DNA of 7,538 nt from Marinosulfonomonas sp. (GCA_015494385.1 WGBJ01000169.1:1-7538), one strand, 5' to 3'. Shown: positions 1 through 7,221, numbered from the stretch's first letter. Translations and numbers: made by a program. Notes: generated by a model from the letters alone, not told the origin.

Positions 1-1
1 G

Positions 2-673
2 GGCGGCGAAGTCGTCGCCAAGCTGGCAATCCCGCCAACCGAAACCTCGTTCACCAAATACTTCCCGCAGATCCCGCGCGAAACCGAGGTGATCTATCAC
101 GTCATGGTCGGACCATCAGTCCTGACCTTCGTTAAGGAAATGGGCGAATTCTTCGGCCCTTCCGCGCCGCAAATCTTCGGCTTTATCGATTCGCTCGAAG
201 CCGTGGATCTTGCCACGCCGGGCCTGGAATTCCTTGAAGGCACCCATTTCTGGGAAGGCATGCCGCGGTATGCGCAGGCCGATCAGACCGATTATGACAA
301 ATTCTATCGCGCGCAGGTCGGTGTGGATGCCAATGGTGCATCGGTGGATGATCCCAAGGATATTTCCACCTATGCCCATATGTTTGCCTGCTGGGAAACC
401 CTGTATGTGATCAAGCAAGGCATGGAAGCGGCGGGTTACAAAGGCCCAGAGGACCGCACAAAACTGATCGAGGCCGTCGAGGCGATCGCCGATATGCCCG
501 AGAGCAACGAGCATCCGCAAGGGGCCAAGCTGTTCAACGGCAAGACCCATCAGGTGTTCGGCCCGCAGTATATTTCCAAGGTCGAAGGCGGCAAGCTGGT
601 GGTGCAACACACCACATCGCTTGAGGACGGCTTTTATCCGGACGAAGTGGATTACACCACGCAATCGTTCTAG
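2..673 (+). CDS. ABC transporter periplasmic substrate-binding protein (HAAT/LivJ type), 5'-truncated
   Basis: This is the C-terminal 223 residues of a type I periplasmic binding protein (Peripla_BP_6-like), the ligand receptor of a branched-chain-amino-acid-type ABC importer. The frame is open from base 2 to a TAG at 671-673, so the start and signal peptide lie upstream of the window; the internal ATGs are not the true start. The second-lobe pattern is visible: an FGFIDSLEAVD stretch, then a GTHFWEG segment, a helix with YAHMFACWETLYVIKQGMEAAG, and a C-terminal KLFNGKTHQVFGPQYISKVEGG stretch ending in a Tyr/Asp-rich tail. Family members of this sort usually run to about 380-430 residues, so roughly half is missing. 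Permease and ATPase genes follow directly, which supports the call. The ligand cannot be read from sequence; Liv-type receptors bind amino acids, amides, urea, aromatic acids and other small polar compounds. Confidence 0.88.
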   Translation, partial: GGEVVAKLAIPPTETSFTKYFPQIPRETEVIYHVMVGPSVLTFVKEMGEFFGPSAPQIFGFIDSLEAVDLATPGLEFLEGTHFWEGMPRYAQADQTDYDKFYRAQVGVDANGASVDDPKDISTYAHMFACWETLYVIKQGMEAAGYKGPEDRTKLIEAVEAIADMPESNEHPQGAKLFNGKTHQVFGPQYISKVEGGKLVVQHTTSLEDGFYPDEVDYTTQSF

Positions 674-684
674 CGCCACTCTAA

Positions 685-709
685 CCCTCCCCCGTCAAAC
701 GGGGGAGGG
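685..709 (+). terminator. Perfect 11-bp GC-rich hairpin between the binding-protein and permease genes
   Basis: CCCTCCCCCGT (685-695) pairs perfectly with ACGGGGGAGGG (699-709) around a CAA loop, 12 bases after the stop of the binding-protein gene. No T-run follows, so it is not a textbook intrinsic terminator. By analogy with other binding-protein-dependent operons, the likely role is to protect the 3' end of the abundant binding-protein mRNA or to cause partial termination, giving more receptor than membrane components. The hairpin itself is read directly from sequence; the role is inference. It could also be a copy of a dispersed intergenic palindrome. Confidence 0.6.
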
Positions 710-747
710 AACACCGTTCCACAAAATCAAAGAGCAGTTCACCACAG

Positions 748-1674
748 ATGGAATTCGGCCCCCACCTTATGCTTGCCATGCTCGAAGGTCTGGTGCAGGC
801 CTCTGTCCTGACCCTGACAGCTTTGGGCTTGTCACTGGTGTTTGGCGTGATGCGTGTGGTCAACGTGGCGCATGGCGAATTCTACATGCTGGGCGCGGTT
901 CTGGCGTGGTGGGTCACCACCATGCTGGGGGGAAATCCGGCCATCGGATTTGTGGTCGCGCTGGTGGTCGCGCCCCTATTGGTGGGCCTGATGGCCGCCG
1001 CTGCCGACTGGCTGGTGCTGCGGCGGGTCGAATATGACCCCGAGCGCACCATCGTTGCCACCATCGGCCTGCTTTACATCATCCAGCAGGTCACCCTGAT
1101 GACCTATGGTCCCGACGCCCATCCGGTCACGCCCCCGTTCAACACCCGTCTGGCGCTGCCGTGGTATGAGTTCACCGATGCGGGGTTTCAGATTTACTGG
1201 CCGTGGGGGTTAAGCATCACCAGCTACAAACTGTTCGTGATCGCGGCGGCGATTGTCACCTGTCTGGGCCTGTGGCTGTTGATGGCCCGCAGCAAAATCG
1301 GCCTGATCCTGCGGGCAACCCAGCTGGACAGCGAAACCGCACAGGCCTTCGGCATTCCGGTTGAGCGGGTGTTTGCGCTGGTGTTCGGCATGGGCGCGGC
1401 GCTGGCCGCTTTGGGCGCGGTGCTGGTCGTGCCGATCCAGCAGGCGCATTACCTGATGGGGGGCGATCCTCTGTTGCTGTCCTTCATCGTCGTAATCATC
1501 GGCGGGCTGGGGTCACTTCGCGGCACCGTAGTCGCCGCCATCCTGATCGGCATGAGTGACGGCATCATCTCGGTCTTTTTCACCCCGACACTGGCGAAAA
1601 TGCTGGCGACATTGCTGGTGGCGATGGTGCTGGTTTACCGCCCGCAAGGCCTGTTCGGAGCCAAACCGGCATGA
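748..1674 (+). CDS. livH: Branched-chain amino acid-type ABC transporter permease, LivH-like
   Basis: The 308-residue inner-membrane permease forms half of the translocation channel of a HAAT-family importer, pairing with the LivM-like protein encoded next. Most of the chain is hydrophobic, in about eight membrane segments. The N-terminal region carries the LivH pattern ALGLSLVFGVMRVVNVAHGEF (about residues 26-46), with the typical Asn-x-Ala-His-Gly-Glu before a membrane helix. A cytoplasmic coupling loop (RATQLDSETAQAFGIPVERVF) lies in the second half and is expected to touch the ATPases. The length is normal for LivH. The ATG at 748 starts a good N-terminus, but its Shine-Dalgarno match (AGAG around 731-734) is weak and distant, so translation may be modest. 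The stop overlaps the next start (ATGA at 1671-1674), consistent with translational coupling. The symbol marks the family; a substrate other than leucine/isoleucine/valine is quite possible. Confidence 0.9.
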   Translation: MEFGPHLMLAMLEGLVQASVLTLTALGLSLVFGVMRVVNVAHGEFYMLGAVLAWWVTTMLGGNPAIGFVVALVVAPLLVGLMAAAADWLVLRRVEYDPERTIVATIGLLYIIQQVTLMTYGPDAHPVTPPFNTRLALPWYEFTDAGFQIYWPWGLSITSYKLFVIAAAIVTCLGLWLLMARSKIGLILRATQLDSETAQAFGIPVERVFALVFGMGAALAALGAVLVVPIQQAHYLMGGDPLLLSFIVVIIGGLGSLRGTVVAAILIGMSDGIISVFFTPTLAKMLATLLVAMVLVYRPQGLFGAKPA

Positions 1675-2606
1675 AACGCGCCCTGCCTCTGCACCTTGGC
1701 CTGATTGTCCTGCTGTTCGCGCTGCAATTCGCCCTGCCCGCCTATCACCACGGCAATCTGGCGCGGATCATGGTTATGGCCACCTTCGCGATGGGCTATA
1801 ACATCATGTTCGGCTACACGGGGTTGCTCAGCCTTGGCCACGCGATGTTCTTTGCCGCGGGCATGTATGGCATGGGGTTGGCGGTGACGCAGTTGGGAAC
1901 GCCGGTCGGACCTGCGTTTTTGATCGGCATTGCCGCCGCTTTCGCCCTGTCGCTGATCGTCGGCCTTCTGGCCCTGCGCACCATCGGGGTGGCGTTTATG
2001 ATCGTCACGCTGATGTTTTCGCAAACCCTGTTCCTGACCATCCTCTATTTTGGCTCGATCACCCGTGGGGACGAGGGTTTTGGCATCAAACAGGCCACCC
2101 GCCAGATCATGGGGCTGGATCTGAGCGATCCAACCATCCGCTACTTCGCTGCGTGGCTGCTGTTTTCGCTTACACTGATGGGCACGCTCTGGCTGGTGCG
2201 CAGCCCCTTGGGCCGCGTGCTGATTGCCATTCGCGAAAACGAGGAACGGGCCAGGATGCTGGGCTATGACACCTGGCGCGCCAAACTGTCCGCTGTGCTG
2301 ATGTCGGGCACGGTATCCGGTGCGGCGGGGGCGGCTTATGGCGTGTTGTTCGGCTATGTCGGGGCCAGTTTCGCGCAGGTGCCCTATTCGATCTTTCCGC
2401 TGCTCTGGGTGTTGCTGGGCGGGGCGGGCACCGTCATTGGCCCGCTGATCGGCGCATTGTTCATGTTCTATCTGATCGACCTGTCCAGCGGCGTAACCGA
2501 CGCCTATATGCTGGTGGTGGGTGTGGCGCTGGTGTTGCTGACCCTGTTCGCGCCCAAAGGGATGATGGGGATGGTCCGGGAAAGGTGGTTGAAATGGCTG
2601 CCGTGA
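1671..2606 (+). CDS. livM: Branched-chain amino acid-type ABC transporter permease, LivM-like
   Basis: The second inner-membrane permease of the importer is 311 residues long. It is strongly hydrophobic, with about eight to nine membrane segments. An early GYNIMFGYTGLLSLGHAMFF motif (about residues 42-61) is the standard LivM signature, in which Gly-Leu-Leu-Ser-Leu-Gly-His-Ala is diagnostic. The coupling loop RENEERARMLGYDTWRAKL in the third quarter is the LivM equivalent of an EAA loop and should contact the ATPases. The start ATG shares bases with the upstream stop (ATGA), and a GGAG at 1657-1660 sits ten bases ahead of it inside the livH-like gene. The 3' end overlaps the livG-like gene by 13 bases. 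This compact overlap indicates one transcription unit and roughly equal production. Length and motif order are normal for the family; only the transported substrate is uncertain. Confidence 0.9.
   Translation: MKRALPLHLGLIVLLFALQFALPAYHHGNLARIMVMATFAMGYNIMFGYTGLLSLGHAMFFAAGMYGMGLAVTQLGTPVGPAFLIGIAAAFALSLIVGLLALRTIGVAFMIVTLMFSQTLFLTILYFGSITRGDEGFGIKQATRQIMGLDLSDPTIRYFAAWLLFSLTLMGTLWLVRSPLGRVLIAIRENEERARMLGYDTWRAKLSAVLMSGTVSGAAGAAYGVLFGYVGASFAQVPYSIFPLLWVLLGGAGTVIGPLIGALFMFYLIDLSSGVTDAYMLVVGVALVLLTLFAPKGMMGMVRERWLKWLP
2583..2588 (+). promoter_or_regulatory. Ribosome binding site choosing the ATG start of the LivG-like gene
   Basis: AGGTGG lies five bases before the ATG at 2594, within the last codons of the livM-like gene. 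An in-frame GTG at 2585 is also possible but would sit inside this site and leave it unused. The site therefore favours the ATG at 2594. Confidence 0.55.
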
Positions 2607-3313
2607 CCCTGCTGTCCACCCGCGATTTATGCCGCCATTTCGGCGGGCTGCGGGCCGTGCGCGATGTGGATTTCGACCTGCCACAGGGTGAAATCCGTGC
2701 CCTGATCGGGCCGAACGGGGCGGGGAAAACCACCTTTGTGTCGATGCTCTGCGGTCGCATTCCGGCCAGCAGCGGTTCGATCACCTTTCAGGGGCAGGAC
2801 GTAACCCACCTACCCGCGCATAAACGCATTTCACTGGGCATGGCCTATACATTCCAGATCACCTCTATTTTCGGCAATCTGACGGTTTATGAAAATGTGG
2901 CCCTTGCGGTGCAACACCGGCTGGGGCGTGACCATGCGGCGCTGAAACGCGAAACGCTGGCGGCGCTGGCCCGCGTCGGGCTAAAGGCGCGCGCCGATCA
3001 GGTGGCGGGTGATCTGGCCTATGGCCACCAGCGCTTGCTGGAAATCGCGATGGGGCTGGGGCAGGAGCCGAAATTGCTGATCCTGGATGAACCCACCCAG
3101 GGACTGTCGGATGGCGAGATCGAGGAATTCATCGCCCTGATCCGCGAGGTCTCCGCCAACACCACCGTGCTGTTGATCGAACACAATATCCCCGTGGTGA
3201 TGGCGCTGGCCGATACCATCACCGTGCTGAATTTCGGCGAGATCATCGCCGAGGGCACGCCTGCCGAAATCCGCGCCAACACGCATGTGCAAGAGGCCTA
3301 TCTGGGGGGATGA
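2594..3313 (+). CDS. livG: Branched-chain amino acid-type ABC transporter ATP-binding protein, LivG-like
   Basis: This cytoplasmic ATPase (239 residues from the ATG at 2594) drives the importer as a partner of the LivF-like protein. All nucleotide-binding elements are present: Walker A GPNGAGKTT at residues 39-47, an ABC signature LAYGHQ at 141-146 that departs from LSGGQ as LivG proteins commonly do (LSYGQQ type), Walker B LLILDEP with D165/E166, and the switch histidine H197 in LLIEHN. The C-terminal ADTITVLNFGEIIAEGTP stretch is typical of LivG. The length is slightly below the usual 250-255 residues, but no element is missing. The gene overlaps the livM-like gene by 13 bases and the livF-like gene by four (ATGA at 3310-3313). 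A GTG at 2585 would add three residues and is less likely because of the AGGTGG placement. Confidence 0.92.
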   Translation: MAAVTLLSTRDLCRHFGGLRAVRDVDFDLPQGEIRALIGPNGAGKTTFVSMLCGRIPASSGSITFQGQDVTHLPAHKRISLGMAYTFQITSIFGNLTVYENVALAVQHRLGRDHAALKRETLAALARVGLKARADQVAGDLAYGHQRLLEIAMGLGQEPKLLILDEPTQGLSDGEIEEFIALIREVSANTTVLLIEHNIPVVMALADTITVLNFGEIIAEGTPAEIRANTHVQEAYLGG

Positions 3314-4008
3314 TGCTGGAACTGCACGACATAAACGCCGCTTACGGCAAGGTGCAGGTGCTGCACGGTTTGTCGCTGAATGTGGCCGCAGGGGAAATCC
3401 TGTGCCTGCTGGGGCGCAATGGTGCGGGCAAATCCACCACCATGAAAGCGATCATGGGGCTGGTGCCGATCAGCGCGGGATCAATGCAGCTTGAAGGGCA
3501 CGAAATCACCGGCCTGCCCGCCCACCGCGTGCCCAAACTGGGGATCGGATACATCCCGCAAGGGCGGCGGCTGTTTGCGGAAATGACGGTGGCCGAAAAC
3601 CTGCAAATCGGTCTGATGACCCGTGGCAAAGGGGGCGAGGTGCGCGAACGAGTGCTTTCGATGTTCCCGCGCCTGCGCGAACGGCTGCACCAGCGGGCCG
3701 AAACCCTGTCGGGGGGTGAACAACAGATGTTGGCCACCGCCCGCGCCCTGTGTCTGGAACCCAAAGTGCTGTTGCTGGACGAGCCGACCGAGGGGTTGCA
3801 ACCCTCGATGATTTCACTGATCCGCGATGTGGTGCTGACCCTGAAAGAACAGGGCGTAGCGATCATACTGGTGGAACAGCGGGTAGATGCGGTGCTGGAA
3901 GTGGCAGACCGGATCGTGTTCGTGGAAAACGGCCGCGACGCAATGACGGTAACGCCGGATGAGTTGCGCGCCGACAAAGGGCTGTTGCAGCGGTTCGTCG
4001 GCGTATAA
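3310..4008 (+). CDS. livF: Branched-chain amino acid-type ABC transporter ATP-binding protein, LivF-like
   Basis: The second cytoplasmic ATPase of the importer has 232 residues, normal for LivF. Walker A is GRNGAGKST (residues 35-43). The signature is LSGGEQQ (from residue 133) and Walker B is VLLLDEP with D157/E158. At the switch position the protein has Gln190 (LVEQR) instead of histidine, which is characteristic of LivF; the LivG partner carries the histidine. The central GIGYIPQGRRLFAEMTVAENL segment is also standard. Two consecutive ATG codons (3310 and 3313) make the start ambiguous by one residue; a run of Gs (3304-3309) just upstream may act as ribosome binding site, spaced better for the second ATG. 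The gene is the last of the tightly overlapped importer block, after which a 111-bp gap begins. Confidence 0.93.
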   Translation: MMLELHDINAAYGKVQVLHGLSLNVAAGEILCLLGRNGAGKSTTMKAIMGLVPISAGSMQLEGHEITGLPAHRVPKLGIGYIPQGRRLFAEMTVAENLQIGLMTRGKGGEVRERVLSMFPRLRERLHQRAETLSGGEQQMLATARALCLEPKVLLLDEPTEGLQPSMISLIRDVVLTLKEQGVAIILVEQRVDAVLEVADRIVFVENGRDAMTVTPDELRADKGLLQRFVGV

Positions 4009-4106
4009 ACGCCCCCGTGCCGTTTTCAGGAAAGGGATGTCGCAGACGGGAAAGATGCGCCATTTAACTGTCTTCAATCTGGATTAAATCAACGCGAATC
4101 CGGCAC

Positions 4107-4111
4107 AAAGG
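4107..4111 (+). promoter_or_regulatory. Ribosome binding site supporting a GTG start of the PHP gene
   Basis: AAAGG ends eight bases before the GTG at 4120. The reading frame remains open upstream into the gap but offers no ATG or GTG between about 4033 and 4120, and the homologous protein begins near residue 10. The GTG is therefore the best start. Confidence 0.45.
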
Positions 4112-4119
4112 CCAGCCCC

Positions 4120-5046
4120 GTGACAACCAGCTTCTTCACCGCCCCCGGCCAGTTTTACCGTGGCAATCTGCACACCCATTCCACCCGTTCCGACGGGGCG
4201 CTGGAACCCGAAGAGGTTTGTCGCCGCTATCAGGACGCCGGTTACGATTTCATCAGCCTGACGGATCATTTTGTCGGCCAGTGGGATTACCCGATCACCG
4301 ATACCACCCCATACCGCAACGAAAACTTCACCACCTTGTTCGGGGCCGAACTGCATTGCGGCGCGATGGACAATGGCGACATGTGGCATGTGGTGGCCGT
4401 TGGCCTGCCTGCCGATTTCACCCCGCCCGATGTGGCGCATTTCCGCTATTTCGACAGTGTTGAAACCATCACCAGCCTGACCAACCGCGCGGCAGAGGCC
4501 GGTGCTTTTATCGCCATCGCCCACCCGCACTGGTCCGGCCTGACCGAGGCCGACGCCCGCCGCATCCCTGCCGCCCATGCGGTTGAGATCTATAACCACG
4601 GCTGCGCCATCGAAAACGATCGCGGCGACGGCTTGCTGTCTTATGACCACATGCTGAACGAGGGCCGCAGGTTGACCTGCATTGCCACCGATGACGCCCA
4701 TTTCCACACGCCCGACCATTTCGGTGGCTGGGTGATGGTGAAGGCGGTTGAAAACAACCCCGAGGCCCTGTTGGCCGCTTTGAAAGCCGGGGAGTTCTAT
4801 TCCTCGACCGGCCCCGAAATCCACGACATCCGGCTGACAAGGCTGACGGTCGAGGTGGATTGCTCGAAAGTGCAGACCATTACCGTGGCGGGCAAGGGCA
4901 TTGCCTCCTCGAAAATTTGCGGCACGGAGCTGACCTCGGGCTCCATCGCACTGGACCGTTTCGCCGTCAGCCCGTGGATACGGATCACTGTGATTGATCA
5001 CGCGGGCAAACGGGCCTGGAGCAACCCGATCTGGCTAAACCACTAG
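4120..5046 (+). CDS. PHP-domain metal-dependent hydrolase, CehA/McbA type
   Basis: This 308-residue protein shows the polymerase-and-histidinol-phosphatase (PHP) fold in its CehA/McbA form. Visible metal-ligand motifs, in order, are LHTHS with H18 and H20, D25 (SDG), LTDH with D49/H50, E77 in GAELH, H90, AHPHW with H135/H137, E156 in EIYNHG, and TDDAH with D191/D192 and H194. The set looks complete, so an active multi-metal site is expected. A C-terminal region of about 80 residues (from about 230) is beta-rich and lacks these motifs, as in CehA-like proteins. The family includes carbamate/ester hydrolases (carbaryl hydrolase CehA) and phosphoesterases, so the substrate bond is uncertain. No signal peptide or membrane segment is seen, implying a cytoplasmic enzyme. 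It lies between an importer and a PMH/sulfatase-type hydrolase on the same strand, which suggests breakdown of an imported ester. The start is GTG. Confidence 0.85.
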   Translation: MTTSFFTAPGQFYRGNLHTHSTRSDGALEPEEVCRRYQDAGYDFISLTDHFVGQWDYPITDTTPYRNENFTTLFGAELHCGAMDNGDMWHVVAVGLPADFTPPDVAHFRYFDSVETITSLTNRAAEAGAFIAIAHPHWSGLTEADARRIPAAHAVEIYNHGCAIENDRGDGLLSYDHMLNEGRRLTCIATDDAHFHTPDHFGGWVMVKAVENNPEALLAALKAGEFYSSTGPEIHDIRLTRLTVEVDCSKVQTITVAGKGIASSKICGTELTSGSIALDRFAVSPWIRITVIDHAGKRAWSNPIWLNH

Positions 5047-5050
5047 CCCC

Positions 5051-5096
5051 CGAAATCTTGCAAAGATTTCGTCCTGTTTTCTTTAAAAGAAAACAG
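5051..5096. repeat. Two adjacent perfect palindromes, possible bidirectional terminator or dispersed repeat
   Basis: The first hairpin pairs CGAAATCTT (5051-5059) with AAGATTTCG (5063-5071) around a GCA loop. Two bases later CTGTTTTCTT (5074-5083) pairs with AAGAAAACAG (5087-5096) around a three-base loop. Both stems are perfect, and the pair sits five bases after the PHP gene stop. Neither is followed by a long T-run, although the second has T-rich and A-rich arms. A terminator, an mRNA-stabilising element, or a member of an intergenic repeat family are all possible. The structure is read directly; its role is inference. Confidence 0.55.
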
Positions 5097-5151
5097 CCCC
5101 CACCGTGAATTTTCGCTTGCCTGCGAACATATTTTGCGGCCCCATAGCGAC

Positions 5152-6798
5152 ATGACAAAAAACATCCTTTTCATCATGTTCGACCAGTTGCGGTTCGATT
5201 ACCTGTCCTGTGCAGGGCACCCGCATCTGCACACCCCGAACATCGACCGTATCGCGGAACGCGGCGTGCGTTTCACCCGTGCCTATGTGCAATCCCCCGT
5301 GTGTGGTGCCTCAAGGATGAGCACCTATACCGGCCGTTATGCCTCGTCCCACGGGGCGCAGTATAACGGCTTCCCCTTACGGGTCGGGGAAATGACGCTG
5401 GGCGACCATTTGCGCCCGCTTGGCATGGATTGCTGGCTGATCGGCAAAACCCATATGCGGGTGGACAAGGCAGGGATGGAGCGCCTTGGCCTGTCGCCTG
5501 ACAGCGTGATCGGTGCGCGGCAGGCGGAATGTGGCTTTGATGTCTGGTGCCGCGATGACGGGCTGTGGGCCGAGGGGCCGGACGGGTTTTACGATGAGAA
5601 CCGCTCGCCCTATAACGAATATCTGAAATCACGCGGCTACCCGGGCGAAAACCCCTGGGCCGATTTTGCCAATGCCGCGATGGAGGGCGGCGACATCGCC
5701 TCGGGCTGGTTCATGACCAACGCCAACAAGCCCGCCAATATTGCAGAGGAAGACAGCGAAACCCCGTGGCTGACCGGCGAAGCGATCAAATTCATCGAAC
5801 AGGCCAAAGCCCCGTGGTGCGCCCACCTGTCCTATATCAAACCGCACTGGCCCTATATCGTCCCCGCCCCCTATCACGACATGTTCGGCCCAAACCATGT
5901 GCCCGCCGCCGTACGCCATGATAGCGAGCGCGACAATCCGCACCCCGTTTTTGCCGCCTTCATGAACAGCCGCATCGGCCGCGCCTTTTCCCGCGAGGAG
6001 GTGCGCCAAAAGGTGATCCCCGCCTATATGGGCCTGATCAAGCAATGCGACGACCAGATGGGCCGCCTGTTCGATTTTCTGGAGCAGACAGGGCGGATGG
6101 AGGACACGATGATCGTCATCACCTCGGATCATGGCGATTATCTGGGCGATCACTGGCTGGGGGAAAAGGATTTGTTTCACGAACCATCTGTCAAGGTGCC
6201 ACTGATCATCTATGACCCGTCGCCGGATGCCGACGCCACCCGTGGCACCACCTGTGACGCGCTGGTCGAATCCATCGACCTGCCCGCGACCTTTATCGAG
6301 GTGGCCGGCGGCAAGGTGCCGGACCACATTGTCGAGGGGCGCTCGCTGCTGCCGTTCCTGCATGGCAAAACCCCTGACAACTGGCGCGATTACGCGATCA
6401 GCGAATATGATTATTCGACCAGCCCGATGGCCGCTGAACTGAACGTCACCCCGCGCGATGCCCGCCTGTTCATGGTCACAGACAAGCGCTGGAAATTCAT
6501 CCATGCGGAAGGCGGCTTTCGCCCGATGCTGTTTGATCTGCAAAACGATCCGGATGAATTCACCGATCTGGGCGACAGCGCCAATCACGCCGATATTATC
6601 GCCCTGATGTATGAGCGGCTGGGAAGCTGGGGCCGCCGCATGTCACAGCGGGTTACGGTTTCGGATGAACAGATCAACGCTGCGCGCAGCGGCGGAAAAC
6701 AGCTAGGCATATTGATTGGTGTTTATGAACCGGACGAGGTGCCGCCCGCTGCTTCCAGGAAATACCGCGGCCCCGTGCCGACCAAGGAAAGGGATTGA
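5152..6798 (+). CDS. Sulfatase / phosphonate monoester hydrolase-like enzyme (alkaline phosphatase superfamily)
   Basis: This 548-residue hydrolase of the alkaline phosphatase superfamily would cleave sulfate esters, phosphodiesters or phosphonate monoesters. Seen residues: D11-Q12 in NILFIMFDQ (first metal ligand), C51 in SPVCGASRMS, the formylglycine position, with R55, N72, K99-T100-H101 in IGKTH, H232 in YIKPHWPY, D326-H327 in TSDHGD (metal), and K339 in GEKDLFHEPS. From memory, Rhizobium PMH has D12/Q13, C57, N78, T107, H218, D324/H325 and K337; the D-Q pair and the similar spacing point to the PMH/phosphodiesterase branch rather than classical D-D arylsulfatases. The maturation motif is C-G-A-S-R, with Ala where C-x-P-x-R has Pro. 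No signal peptide is visible, so it is probably cytoplasmic. The ATG at 5152 begins right at the first strand; an in-frame TTG at 5134 is less likely. No clear Shine-Dalgarno precedes it. The oxidase gene starts three bases after its stop. Confidence 0.87.
   Translation: MTKNILFIMFDQLRFDYLSCAGHPHLHTPNIDRIAERGVRFTRAYVQSPVCGASRMSTYTGRYASSHGAQYNGFPLRVGEMTLGDHLRPLGMDCWLIGKTHMRVDKAGMERLGLSPDSVIGARQAECGFDVWCRDDGLWAEGPDGFYDENRSPYNEYLKSRGYPGENPWADFANAAMEGGDIASGWFMTNANKPANIAEEDSETPWLTGEAIKFIEQAKAPWCAHLSYIKPHWPYIVPAPYHDMFGPNHVPAAVRHDSERDNPHPVFAAFMNSRIGRAFSREEVRQKVIPAYMGLIKQCDDQMGRLFDFLEQTGRMEDTMIVITSDHGDYLGDHWLGEKDLFHEPSVKVPLIIYDPSPDADATRGTTCDALVESIDLPATFIEVAGGKVPDHIVEGRSLLPFLHGKTPDNWRDYAISEYDYSTSPMAAELNVTPRDARLFMVTDKRWKFIHAEGGFRPMLFDLQNDPDEFTDLGDSANHADIIALMYERLGSWGRRMSQRVTVSDEQINAARSGGKQLGILIGVYEPDEVPPAASRKYRGPVPTKERD
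6783..6793 (+). promoter_or_regulatory. Ribosome binding site of the FAD oxidase gene
   Basis: AAGGAAAGGG-type purine run ending eight bases before the ATG at 6802, inside the last codons of the hydrolase gene. It supports the start and co-translation of the two genes. Confidence 0.5.
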
Positions 6799-6801
6799 CC
6801 C

Positions 6802-7221
6802 ATGCTGACCCGACTGGCCGAAATCACCGGCACCGCCAATGTGCTGCACGGCGATGATATGCAAGGCTATGCCACCGACTGGATGGGCAAATACACCGGC
6901 CACCCGCTGGCCGTGGTGCGCCCTGCAAATACCGGTCAGGTCAGCGAAGTGATGCGGCTGGCCAGCGAAACCAGAACCCCCGTGGTGCCGATTTCCGGCA
7001 ACACCGGCCTTGTCGGCGGCACCCATACCGAGGGCGGCATCCTGCTGTCGCTGGAACGCCTGAACACCATCCGCGAGATCCGCCCCGAGGCCCGCATCGC
7101 CATTGTCGAGGCTGGCGTGATCATCGCCTCCCTGCATGACGCGGTCGAGGAACACGGGCTGATCTTTCCCTTGCTGTTCGGGGCGTCAAACGGCGGGCGG
7201 GTTTCTGGGTGGTTGGCCTGA
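6802..7221 (+). CDS. FAD-linked oxidase (GlcD type), N-terminal part only, broken by an inverted junction
   Basis: The first about 127 residues are the N-terminal half of the FAD_binding_4 domain of a GlcD-like flavoprotein (VAO/PCMH fold), the family of D-lactate, glycolate and D-2-hydroxyglutarate dehydrogenases. Evidence includes VVRPANTGQVSEVMRLA (about 36-52), the FAD pyrophosphate-binding loop ISGNTGLVGGTHTEGG (about 64-79), an LSLERLN segment, and VEAGVIIASLHDAVEEHGLIFPLLFGA. In relatives the next segment is a Gly-Ser...Gly-Gly...Asn-Ala-Gly-Gly stretch. Here homology stops at about codon 127-128 (7180-7185), and the last 11 codons to the TGA at 7219-7221 are antisense to the inverted piece. 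Full members have about 450-480 residues, so this reading frame alone cannot make a working enzyme. It follows the hydrolase gene by three bases, so it would be co-transcribed and may oxidise a hydroxy-acid or alcohol product of that pathway. Confidence 0.82.
   Translation: MLTRLAEITGTANVLHGDDMQGYATDWMGKYTGHPLAVVRPANTGQVSEVMRLASETRTPVVPISGNTGLVGGTHTEGGILLSLERLNTIREIRPEARIAIVEAGVIIASLHDAVEEHGLIFPLLFGASNGGRVSGWLA
7178..7190. other. Inversion or chimera junction within the FAD oxidase gene
   Basis: Left of this point the + strand encodes the oxidase up to the FGA motif (F126-A128). Right of it the - strand encodes an oxidase middle segment that ends at PPFD (F at 7188-7190, D at 7185-7187). The bases GGGGCG at 7180-7185 can be read as Gly-Ala forward and as part of Asp-Ala-Pro in reverse, so a short shared stretch of about six bases at the junction is possible. 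The exact breakpoint cannot be fixed without the uninverted copy. Confidence 0.7.

Noticed and set aside
1635..2684. Long open frame of 349 codons on the - strand across the permease genes
   Set aside because: It lies antisense to two well-recognised Liv permeases, is rich in Arg, Gln and His with no family pattern, and results from codon bias in GC-rich DNA.
4009..4119. Terminator or promoter in the gap after the LivF-like gene
   Set aside because: I found only weak short dyads (for example TTTAA at 4063-4067 and TTAAA at 4084-4088, with long spacing) and no stem plus T-run or convincing -35/-10 pair, so no element is called.
4084..5001. 305-codon open frame on the - strand across the PHP gene
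   Set aside because: The + strand frame carries a complete set of PHP metal ligands; the - strand frame is a low-information mirror of it.
5134..5151. Earlier TTG start for the PMH/sulfatase-like gene
   Set aside because: It adds six residues ahead of the first core strand, is a rare start codon, and has no ribosome binding site; the ATG at 5152 fits family N-termini.
5629..6588. 319-codon open frame on the - strand across the PMH/sulfatase-like gene
   Set aside because: It is antisense to a clear enzyme with active-site motifs and shows no recognisable domain of its own.
6936..7182. Extension of the - strand oxidase frame down to its stop at 6936
   Set aside because: This part is the exact antisense of the + strand N-terminal oxidase coding sequence, and family homology ends near 7185.
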